Source: Microcystis viridis FACHB-1342 (lineage in GTDB: Bacteria; Cyanobacteriota; Cyanobacteriia; Cyanobacteriales; Microcystaceae). From it: a DNA stretch of 64,000 nt. The stretch spans positions 1-64,000 of the forward strand of contig NZ_JACJSV010000015.1 of the NCBI RefSeq assembly GCF_014698335.1, written 5' to 3'. This document shows positions 18,507 to 25,428 of this stretch, one piece after another (position 1 is the first letter of the stretch; every line of letters starts with the position of its first letter). The notes beneath the pieces were generated by a model. It made no database searches. It had not been told where the DNA came from and saw only the letters and a list, made by a program, of their open reading frames with translations. A program made the position numbers and the translations under genes.

Positions 18507-19166
18507 ATGAAAGCATTTGTAGCAGGAGCCACGGGGGAAACAGGACGGAGAATAGTTGCCCAATTAGTCGAACGTCAGATTCCCGTCCGCGCTTTGGTGA
18601 GAAACCGAGAGAAAGCGGCGGAAATTTTGCCGGCAGGGGTGGAAATCGTCGTCGGAGATGTTCAACAGGCCGATAAGTTAGAGGCACTAATCGCTGATTG
18701 TAGCGTTTTGCTATGCGCCACGGGGGCCAGACCGAGTTTTAATCCTACGGAACCTTTGTTAGTGGACTACTTGGGAACTAAAAATCTCATCGATGCCGCA
18801 AAAAAGAAAGGAATCGAACATTTTGTTCTCGTTACTTCCCTCTGTGTATCGAACTTTTTCCACCCCCTCAATCTCTTTTGGTTAATTTTATTCTGGAAAA
18901 AACAAGCGGAAGACTATTTAATCAATAGTGGACTAACCTACACGATTGTGCGCCCCGGAGGCCTTAAAAACGATGATAATCTTAATGCCATTAAAATGTC
19001 ATCCGCCGATACCCTTTCTGAGGGCAGTATTCCCCGCACGAAAGTGGCCTCGGTTTGCGTAGAATCCCTATTTTATCCCGCCGCTAACAATAAAATTATC
19101 GAAATTGTTGCTCCCTCAGATGCTCCCAATCTCGATTGGACTCAATTGTTTCAAAGTGTCGGCTAA
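18507..19166 (+). CDS. NAD(P)-binding reductase, NmrA/Tic62-like atypical SDR
   Basis: A 219-residue atypical short-chain dehydrogenase. The Rossmann motif is AFVAGATGETGRRIV (residues 3-17), followed by VRALVRNREKA and VVGDVQQADKL. HFVLVTSLCVSN stands where classical SDRs have the catalytic Ser, and the YxxxK pair is replaced by KKQAEDYLINSGLTYTIVRPGGL, which keeps only E/D-Y-L. This suits redox sensing or assembly roles such as those of Tic62 and Ycf39 relatives. It starts at an ATG at 18507. Heptamer repeats follow the stop. Confidence 0.8.
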   Translation: MKAFVAGATGETGRRIVAQLVERQIPVRALVRNREKAAEILPAGVEIVVGDVQQADKLEALIADCSVLLCATGARPSFNPTEPLLVDYLGTKNLIDAAKKKGIEHFVLVTSLCVSNFFHPLNLFWLILFWKKQAEDYLINSGLTYTIVRPGGLKNDDNLNAIKMSSADTLSEGSIPRTKVASVCVESLFYPAANNKIIEIVAPSDAPNLDWTQLFQSVG

Positions 19167-19167
19167 A

Positions 19168-19309
19168 CAGTAATCAGTAATCAGTTATCAGTTATCAGTA
19201 ATCAGTAATCAGTAATCAGTAATCAGCAAACAGTAATCAGTGAAATGATAACCCAAATGTGGAAACTAAAAACTCATATCTGATAACTGGTAACTGATAA
19301 CTGATAATC
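19168..19309. repeat. AATCAGT / TTATCAGT heptamer repeats (STRR)
   Basis: Two short arrays, CAGTAAT-type on the left and its inverted form TAACTGA on the right, flank a unique stretch (about 19243-19270). The two arms could pair to form a long imperfect hairpin between the convergent reductase and Uma2 genes. Confidence 0.8.
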
Positions 19310-19311
19310 CG

Positions 19312-19875
19312 TTAACCTCTTAACCAGTCAAATAATTGACCGAGGGTGATTTGAAAATTCGTAGCAAAAGCGGGGACGGGTAAAAGAGCATTTTCTGATT
19401 CAAAAATAGCGATAGTTCGATCACTAAAATAAACAAAGATAATTTCTTCTTCAGGGTCGATTAACCAACCCATTTGAGTGCCGTGATCCAGACAATAAAG
19501 GATATTTTTAACAACTTTAGTCTGATTTTGATCTGGAGAGAGAATTTCAATTAGCCAGTCAGGAGCGATCGCAAAAGTATTTAATACTTTTCCCTCGCTA
19601 TCGCGAGGAATATTTTCCCAGAGAAAAACTGAAACATCAGGAACTAGAGAACGACTGCCAAAAGTACAACGCAATTCAGGATAGGCACGGGCAATTCGTT
19701 GGGGTTTTAGACTAGCGTTAATAGCTGGAACTAAATCACCTTGAATAGTGCTATGTTTACCCTGGGGCATCGGTTTAGGAATAATTTGACCGTCAATAAA
19801 TTCCTTGGCGGGTTTAGTTTCTGGTAATTGCAGAAATTCCCTTATTGTCAGGGAATTATTAACAGTTACAACCAT
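19312..19875 (-). CDS. Uma2-family (DUF820) putative endonuclease
   Basis: A 187-residue protein of the restriction-endonuclease-like fold family that is greatly expanded in cyanobacteria. The motif set is typical: IREFLQLPETKPAKEFIDGQ, then LVPDVSVFLW, then PDWLIEILSPDQNQTKVVKN, a PD-(D/E)xK-like site with Asp and Glu visible. The biological role of the family is not established. It starts at an ATG at 19875 and ends beside STRR repeats. A second family member lies at 33041. Confidence 0.85.
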   Translation of the reverse strand: MVVTVNNSLTIREFLQLPETKPAKEFIDGQIIPKPMPQGKHSTIQGDLVPAINASLKPQRIARAYPELRCTFGSRSLVPDVSVFLWENIPRDSEGKVLNTFAIAPDWLIEILSPDQNQTKVVKNILYCLDHGTQMGWLIDPEEEIIFVYFSDRTIAIFESENALLPVPAFATNFQITLGQLFDWLRG

Positions 19876-19937
19876 AAAATTTTTTTATTGATCGCTATGA
19901 TCGTTAATTTTATCGCAATTTCTCCAAGCAGAGAAGA

Positions 19938-20096
19938 TCAAAACAGTTATATAAAAATGTCCGTCACATCGCTGGGACAGGGTTGGGTTTGGTGGTGGTG
20001 CAGAAATGCGTGGAACTACACGGTAGCTCGATCGAAATTACTATTATCCCCAGTAATGGAACCACTGTCACGATTCTATTACCGAAACTGGCCTGA
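19938..20096 (+). pseudogene. Histidine-kinase ATPase-domain remnant
   Basis: Read from 19938 on the plus strand, the frame gives KQLYKNVRHIAGTGLGLVV, then VQKCVELHGSSIEIT and IPSNGTTVTILLPKLA, ending at TGA 20094-20096. GTGLGL is the G2 box of a histidine-kinase HATPase domain, and the rest is the usual C-terminal tail. No start or upstream kinase sequence exists, so this is a relic about 52 codons long. It resembles the tail of the intact kinase at 22798, but it is a different copy. Confidence 0.75.
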
Positions 20097-20155
20097 AAAT
20101 CAATAAATCGGAGCGAGAATCATTCTCAATCAGGGGAAAACTTCCGGGGAAGAAA

Positions 20156-20458
20156 TTAGGAAACACCACCCAGACGGGCATATTCTAAAATTGACCGGCT
20201 GAGAGCATCGCGATCATCGCGGGTGAGATAATAATTCCGGCCACCGATATCATTGAGAAATCGCAGTAGGGCAAGACAAGCGGACTCTAGATCCGCTCTG
20301 CGTCGGGCAGCCGCTAAAGCTTGTTCAGAGGTGGCATAAACTAGGCAATCGCTAATTCCTTCCCTGCCATCCACTCGCCAACATTGAAAAGAATAACCCT
20401 GCATTTCTAGGATCAATTCAATCTGCCAACCGTGATAGTCAAATCGCGTGTAAATCAT
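20156..20458 (-). CDS. Conserved hypothetical protein
   Basis: A 100-residue soluble protein starting MIYTRFDYHGWQIELILEM. A beta-rich N-terminal half is followed by a helical part with LVYATSEQALAAARRRAD and a C-terminal DDRDALSRSILEYARLG. I recognise the general type from cyanobacteria but know no function. It is on the same strand as the response regulator, 170 bases after it, with no clear promoter between, so cotranscription is possible. Confidence 0.55.
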   Translation of the reverse strand: MIYTRFDYHGWQIELILEMQGYSFQCWRVDGREGISDCLVYATSEQALAAARRRADLESACLALLRFLNDIGGRNYYLTRDDRDALSRSILEYARLGGVS

Positions 20459-20628
20459 GTCAAGCAGCCCCGTTTAGGAGAGGAGAGTCACAGGTTTGAC
20501 CGCTCTGATTGTTTAGAAGCCCTGCACCTGTCTAACTTTCTAATTTAACGGGTGATTATGGAAACCCTCTGCAAACTTGGTGCAGATTTCGTGCAGAAAT
20601 GATTTTGTCCACTGTCTAAAGGCAGATA

Positions 20629-21321
20629 TTACTTTAAACGATAACCAAGACCGTGAACGGTTTCAATAAAGTCTTCCGGCGCGCCGAGGGATTTTAGCTT
20701 GTGACGAAGACCGCGAATATGGGAAGTAACGGTTTCCTCGGCCGGAGAATCGTCCAAAGACCAAACTCGCTCAATAATACCCGATCGACTTAAGACCCGG
20801 TGTCCATGGGTAACAAGTAATTCTAAGAGAGCGAATTCCTTGGGGGTGAGGGAAAGAAATTGACCGTTATAACTGGCCTCGTGGGTACTGGGATTTAACT
20901 GCAAACCCCCCCAAGATAATAAAATACTGCTGGTGCTGCTGCCGCGTCGGATCAAGGCCCGAATCCGCGCCATTAATTCGCCCAAATCGAAGGGTTTAGT
21001 GACATAATCATCGGCCCCTGCGTCTAATCCGTCGATTTTATCGATTACCGTATCCCTTGCGGTTAATAATAGGACGGGAACGGTGGCATTAGCAGAGACG
21101 GGATGATGGGATTCCGCTCGTCGCAGACGTTGACAGAGTAAAGTTCCGCTTAATTTGGGCAGGGTGACATCAAGAACTAAAAGGTCATATTTGCCTAATT
21201 CTAGCCAATTCCAGCCTTCTTCTCCGTCTCTAGCCACATCGACAACGTATTGTCGCTCGCTCAATGCCTCTCGCAAAATCTCGGCTAGTTGCATATCATC
21301 TTCTACTACTAAAATTCGCAT
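20629..21321 (-). CDS. OmpR/PhoB-family response regulator
   Basis: A 230-residue DNA-binding regulator. The receiver domain has the acidic pair Asp8/Asp9, the phosphoacceptor Asp51 (LLVLDVTLP) and the conserved Lys in DYVTKPFDLGEL. The winged-helix output domain ends with FIETVHGLGYRLK. A CHASE3 histidine kinase lies beyond an inserted tnpB element, divergently oriented, and could be its partner. The inserted element ends about 9 bases before this ATG, so the native promoter and ribosome-binding site appear lost. CTCTAGACC precedes the start and holds no Shine-Dalgarno match. Confidence 0.9.
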   Translation of the reverse strand: MRILVVEDDMQLAEILREALSERQYVVDVARDGEEGWNWLELGKYDLLVLDVTLPKLSGTLLCQRLRRAESHHPVSANATVPVLLLTARDTVIDKIDGLDAGADDYVTKPFDLGELMARIRALIRRGSSTSSILLSWGGLQLNPSTHEASYNGQFLSLTPKEFALLELLVTHGHRVLSRSGIIERVWSLDDSPAEETVTSHIRGLRHKLKSLGAPEDFIETVHGLGYRLK

Positions 21322-21480
21322 GGTCTAGAGTTGACACTCCCGCCGTTAAGCTGACGCTGTGACAGGGGATTCTTGATTCACAGAAACCCGCTTTTCGGTA
21401 CAAGTACCAACGAGTCTTACAGTTTCTCCCCAAGCTTGAAATTCCGACTGTCCATCGGTATTTGTTGACAGTATTCTCAT
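21311..21480 (-). ncRNA. Predicted omega-RNA (TnpB guide RNA)
   Basis: In IS200/IS605 elements the guide RNA covers the 3' end of tnpB, the right end of the element and 16-20 nt of flanking DNA. By that rule it would run leftward from inside tnpB to about 21311. The guide part would be 21311-21330, which contains the start codon of the response regulator. The limits are inferred from the family and not from a visible promoter. Confidence 0.3.
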
Positions 21481-22660
21481 ACCTTCTTCCCTTAAATTCT
21501 TGGCGGCGTTTTCATCTCTATCGTGCTGCGTCTTACATTCTGGACAAATCCATTCACGAATACTGAGAGTCAACAAATCATTTTTAAATCCACAGCAAGA
21601 ACAGAGCTTTGTACTCGGATAAAACCTGTCAACTTCTACAAGTTTTCCTCCCTCTCTTTTTAGCTTGTAATCCAAGAAATTAAGCAACATACCAAAACCA
21701 GCGTCATGTATTGATTTAGCTAATTTAGTCCTTGCTAACCCTTTAATATTCAGATTCTCGGCTACAACGATTTGGTTTTCATCGCATAACTTTCTGGAGA
21801 GTTTATGAAGAAAATCCTGTCTAGTATTTGCTATCTTTTCGTGAACCTTGGCTACCTCCTTAATGGCTTTTTGGCGATTATTAGACCCCTTGGCTTTACG
21901 AGACAATGCTTGTTGTCTCCGCTTTAAACGTTTAGCATATTTTCTGGTAGGTTTGATTGGGTCAATCTTGTAGGTTGTTTCACCATCAAAAACCGTAACT
22001 AAAGAAGATAAACCTAGGTCTATCCCTGATATTTTTAGTTTTTCAATGGTTGTTGAGTCATCCATCTCAAACAAGATGGCAGCAAAATATTTATCTGTAC
22101 TGGTTTTAGAAACAGTTACGGATTTAATCTTACCATTTATTAATTGAGAAATCTTAGCTTTTACACCCCCTAATTTAGGTAGCTTAATTCCCTTATTTCT
22201 AATTGAACAACTTTCAGGATAACGGATTGATTGTTTTTTGTGCTTACTTTTAAATTTAGGGAATTTTGTTCTTTTTGAGAAGAAGTTCTTAAAAGCAGAT
22301 TCTAAGTTTTTCAATGATTGCTGCAAGGTAGCGGCAGTAGCCTCAGCTAACCATTCAAAATCCAGTTGTTTCTTGAGTTGGGTAAGGTCTTTTGCCATGT
22401 CACAGTAGGTAATTCCTTTACCAGTCTCTAGGTACTGATTGTTAGTTTTATTTAAGTAGTAATTCCAAACAAAACGGACGCAACCAAAGTTTTTAGCTAA
22501 GGCTAGTTCCTGTTTTTTGTTTGGGTATATTCTCACTTTTAAAACATTTAACATCAGCCTGACCCCATCTGTGCTATCTTTTCAGTATAACACTTACCGC
22601 TTAAATATGTCAAGCTCATACATACCTTGAGAATCAAGCCTTTCCTTATTAGGAAACGCT
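21331..22660 (-). mobile_element. IS605-type tnpB-only insertion element
   Basis: The element holds an intact tnpB and no tnpA. On the minus strand its right end reads TTAACGGCGGGAGTGTCAA, and the terminal TCAA matches the right cleavage tetranucleotide used by some IS608-like elements. The left end is not resolved; it lies somewhere between 22600 and 22770. A TTAC on the minus strand at 22767-22770 is one candidate target flank. Confidence 0.6.
21346..22554 (-). CDS. tnpB: RNA-guided endonuclease TnpB, IS200/IS605 family
   Basis: TnpB is the RNA-guided nuclease ancestor of Cas12. The 402-residue protein has the N-terminal helix-turn-helix/OrfB region (LKVRIYPNKKQELALAKNFG, FVWNYYLN). It has a complete RuvC triad: Asp in SGIDLGLSSL (about residue 178), Glu in VVAENLNIKGL (about 266) and Asp in THDRDENAAKNL (about 347). 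A zinc finger with CSCC and CPEC precedes the last Asp. No TnpA is present, so mobility would depend on one in trans. The start is an ATG at 22554. All catalytic residues are present and the protein looks active. Confidence 0.93.
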   Translation of the reverse strand: MLNVLKVRIYPNKKQELALAKNFGCVRFVWNYYLNKTNNQYLETGKGITYCDMAKDLTQLKKQLDFEWLAEATAATLQQSLKNLESAFKNFFSKRTKFPKFKSKHKKQSIRYPESCSIRNKGIKLPKLGGVKAKISQLINGKIKSVTVSKTSTDKYFAAILFEMDDSTTIEKLKISGIDLGLSSLVTVFDGETTYKIDPIKPTRKYAKRLKRRQQALSRKAKGSNNRQKAIKEVAKVHEKIANTRQDFLHKLSRKLCDENQIVVAENLNIKGLARTKLAKSIHDAGFGMLLNFLDYKLKREGGKLVEVDRFYPSTKLCSCCGFKNDLLTLSIREWICPECKTQHDRDENAAKNLREEGMRILSTNTDGQSEFQAWGETVRLVGTCTEKRVSVNQESPVTASA

Positions 22661-22693
22661 GTCGCGTTAGTTTAGATTCTGGGGGCAATTCAT

Positions 22694-22743
22694 CTCCCGT
22701 TAATTTCTGGTATATTTTTAATTAAGGAGAAATTTAACGGGAG
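22694..22743. repeat. Long inverted repeat upstream of the histidine kinase
   Basis: CTCCCGTTAATTTCT (22694-22708) pairs with AGAAATTTAACGGGAG (22728-22743), leaving one bulged T and a 19-base AT-rich loop. It ends 55 bases before the kinase ATG. It may be an operator, an attenuator or the left-end hairpin of the tnpB element. Confidence 0.7.
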
Positions 22744-22797
22744 TCCTCTTGCTCCATTTAGATAGAGTAAGCTGGAAATAGCGTCGGTTAACTTCTG

Positions 22798-24162
22798 ATG
22801 AATTGGCTCAAACAAGGAAAATGGATCGCGGGAGGTTTCGGGCTAACTGTCTTATTGATGGGAACTATTAGCCTAGTTTCCTATCGCAATACCCTCGCCC
22901 TGCGTCAGCGCGCTGCCCAGGTGGAAGTTACCTACGAGATCATCGATAATCTCGCTAATCTTTACGCTAACATGGCGGTGGCCGAATCGGGAAGACGGGG
23001 TTATATCAAAACTGGCAGCTCTAGTGAATTGGGCCGTCATCGTCGGGCGATCGCTTTGATGCAATCTAACTGGCAACTCCTGGCCAAACAATTAGAAAAC
23101 GGCACGGATTTCGAGCGGGAAATGGTGACTCAGATCGGGGATTTAATGTATCGGCGAATTGCTCTATTTAATCAATCGATCGCCACCTATAAATCCGATC
23201 AATCCGATGATCTTTTGCAAGATGCAATCACGGTTAAAAGTGTCGATATCCGGGATAAGTTTCAAAATCTTCTTACCTATTTACAAGCTAGTCAGAAAAG
23301 GAATTTAAGAAGTAGCATCGCTAGTTCTAGGGATAGTATTAGCGAAAATTCTCTGTTGGGTTTACTGGGAACTTTTACTAGCTTTGGGATTATTTGCGGA
23401 GTTTATTTTTTAGTTTTTTGGCAAGAGAAACGGCGACAAAAAAGTGATGAAATTCACCGGTTATTACTACAGGAAAAAGAACTTTCCGATCTAAAAATTC
23501 AGCTTTTTTCTATGATATCCCATGAGTTCCGAACTCCTTTAACCGTGATTCTTTCCGCCTCGCAGTTATTAGAAAATGGCTTAAAAGATGCAGATCAGTC
23601 GAGCAGAAAAAACCTATATAGAATCCAGTCTTCTGTCAAACTAATGAATCAATTTTTAACAGATATTTTGATTTTAACTAGGGCAGAATCTGGCAATATC
23701 AGTTGTCAACTAGAGCCGCTCGATATTGAAGCTTTCTGTTTAAATTTAGTCGAGGATTTTCAATTTATCAATAAAAATAATACGCCGATTAAATTTGTCA
23801 GTCAGGGATTGATGATTCGTCCCTATCTAGATGAGAAACTGCTCTACTCGATTTTAAGTAATTTACTCTTAAATGCGATTAAATATTCCCCCACAGGAGC
23901 AGGGATTAGTTTGATTTTGTGGAAAGATAGCGATCGCATTGTTTTTCAAGTCCGGGATCACGGTATCGGCATTGCCGAGGAAGATAGAGGTAAGATATAT
24001 GAACCCTTTTATCGGGGTCAGAATGTGGAAAATATTATCGGCACGGGATTGGGGTTAGCAGTGGTTAAAAAATGCGTCGAACTCCACCGCGGCGAAATCG
24101 CCCTAGATAGCCAAGTGGATAAGGGAACAAGCTTTACCGTCAAACTGCCCATTTCACCCTAG
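22798..24162 (+). CDS. CHASE3-type sensor histidine kinase
   Basis: A 454-residue membrane sensor kinase. Membrane helix 1 lies at about residues 12-30, followed by an extracytoplasmic CHASE3-like helical domain (MAVAESGRRGYIKTGSS; about 45-175). Helix 2 at about 183-203 is followed by a short coiled linker. The HisKA phosphoacceptor is in SMISHEFRTPLTVIL. The HATPase has the N box NLLLNAIKYSP, G1 DHGIGIAEED and G2 GTGLGLAVVKKC. It is divergent from the response regulator at 20629, now separated from it by the tnpB element, and is probably its cognate kinase. A 50-base inverted repeat lies in its leader. Confidence 0.9.
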   Translation: MNWLKQGKWIAGGFGLTVLLMGTISLVSYRNTLALRQRAAQVEVTYEIIDNLANLYANMAVAESGRRGYIKTGSSSELGRHRRAIALMQSNWQLLAKQLENGTDFEREMVTQIGDLMYRRIALFNQSIATYKSDQSDDLLQDAITVKSVDIRDKFQNLLTYLQASQKRNLRSSIASSRDSISENSLLGLLGTFTSFGIICGVYFLVFWQEKRRQKSDEIHRLLLQEKELSDLKIQLFSMISHEFRTPLTVILSASQLLENGLKDADQSSRKNLYRIQSSVKLMNQFLTDILILTRAESGNISCQLEPLDIEAFCLNLVEDFQFINKNNTPIKFVSQGLMIRPYLDEKLLYSILSNLLLNAIKYSPTGAGISLILWKDSDRIVFQVRDHGIGIAEEDRGKIYEPFYRGQNVENIIGTGLGLAVVKKCVELHRGEIALDSQVDKGTSFTVKLPISP

Positions 24163-24416
24163 TTCCAGCTTGAGCGGCCCTAAAGATTACAAAATTTAAC
24201 TTTCTTTCTTCCGAAATGGGACGAAAGCAATGGAGAATTTTTATCTTCTAGATTGATCGATCGCAAAGTCCAATCTCGATCGACCCTGAAACCGTCACCA
24301 GTGCCTGATCGCGGCCCGAATTAGTCCAGAATCAACTCACTCCGGGTTGATGGCATCGCAACTTTTAGGCAAAAATAGGGCTTTTACCGCCCAAAAAGCC
24401 TATATTTTCGCTATTT

Positions 24417-24632
24417 AAGGTTGACTGAATAAATCTAAAAACCTTATCCAACAAGGTTTTTAGACTTTTCTTCCCTCAAAAAGTGCCGACCTTTGGAGTG
24501 ATTGGGGGGAAAATTCAGGGACTTTTTCCCTGAAAATTAGGTAATTGACCCCCTGAAAATGGGTAAACCCCCACACCCCACACCCCACACCCCACACCCT
24601 GCCACCAGGAAAAACTTTTTGCCGCAAACCCT
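24417..24632. repeat. MITE-like element, copy 2, with internal heptamer repeat
   Basis: The left end is AAGGTTGACTGAATAAATC and the right end TTTTTGCCGCAAACCCT. Interior blocks (GGAGTGATTGGGGGGAAAAT, AGGGACTTTTTCCCTGAAAA, TGAAAATGGGTAAA) and a CCCCACA heptamer array recur in the same order in the inverted copy at 51729-51922. It lies in the gap between the histidine kinase and psb27. The flank 24163-24416 shows no gene. Confidence 0.75.
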
Positions 24633-24745
24633 ATTTTCCCCCCTGTTGACCCCTGATTTTTGCAGCCGGTTGACTCCCATGAAGAACTGGTCACGGTTTC
24701 CTGATAGGATAAGGTGACTTGGGATTAACTTATGGTGTTGAAAAT

Positions 24746-25147
24746 ATGTCTCTAAAACCTTACATTTCTCGCTTATTAGCTTTGGTTCTCGTCCTGGTCA
24801 TCGGATTGATGGGTTGTTCTAGTAGTTCGGGGTTAACCGGCAATTATGGACAGGATACCCTAACAGTGATTGAAACTTTAACCACAGCCCTTGATTTAGT
24901 CAAAGATGACCCGAATAAAGCGGCAGTTGAGTCGCAAGCAAAGGAACAAATCAACGATTACATCTCCCTCTACCGACGAGATAAAAAATCCGGGGGTTTG
25001 CGTTCTTTCACTACTATGCAAACAGCCTTAAACTCTCTAGCTGGTTATTATACCGCCTACGGTTCCCGTCCTATCCCCGACAAACTCAAACAACGTTTAA
25101 AACAAGAATTTAAACAGGTGCAATTCTCTCTCCAGAAAGGAATTTAG
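24746..25147 (+). CDS. psb27: Photosystem II assembly lipoprotein Psb27
   Basis: Psb27 binds CP43 on the lumenal side during photosystem II assembly and repair and keeps the manganese-site region accessible. The 133-residue protein has a lipoprotein signal ending LMGC (Cys24). The mature four-helix domain shows LTGNYGQDTLTVIETL, INDYISLYRRDKKSGGLRSF and TTMQTALNSLAGYYTAYGSR, all diagnostic. I chose the ATG at 24746 over the TTG at 24719, because the signal peptide starts there. A MITE-like element ends 113 bases upstream. It is monocistronic, as usual. Confidence 0.93.
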   Translation: MSLKPYISRLLALVLVLVIGLMGCSSSSGLTGNYGQDTLTVIETLTTALDLVKDDPNKAAVESQAKEQINDYISLYRRDKKSGGLRSFTTMQTALNSLAGYYTAYGSRPIPDKLKQRLKQEFKQVQFSLQKGI

Positions 25148-25221
25148 ATACAGTTATCAGTTATCAGGGGTGAATCTCACGTTTGTGACTTTCTCTCACA
25201 TATTGGTGAGCAGCAGAAGTC

Positions 25222-25339
25222 ATTCAAAGAGGGCGAATGCAATTCGCCCCTACAATAAATAATATCATCGGGCCAATGGTAGGGGCGCACCGCGTGCGCC
25301 CCAAATATCATCTAGATATTTCGACCAAATTGAGATGCA
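25222..25339 (+). repeat. 118-bp dispersed repeat with three hairpins, copy A
   Basis: Three hairpins stand in a row: GGGCGAAT-GCA-ATTCGCCC, GGGGCGCAC-CGC-GTGCGCCCC and AAATATC-ATCTA-GATATTT. The same 118 bases occur inverted at 46566-46683 with few differences. In the third stem an A-T pair here is a G-C pair there. No protein is encoded. It lies between psb27 and mutS2. Confidence 0.9.
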
Positions 25340-25428
25340 CCCGTTATCAGTTATCAGTAGAACTCGACCTAATCAGACCAAATCCGGTTAGACTAGAAAT
25401 ACAAAGCGTATTATAAAAAACTACAAAA

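Noticed and set aside
19828-20106. 92-codon plus-strand frame
   Set aside because: A different frame in the same stretch gives a clear histidine-kinase tail, so this longer frame is accidental.
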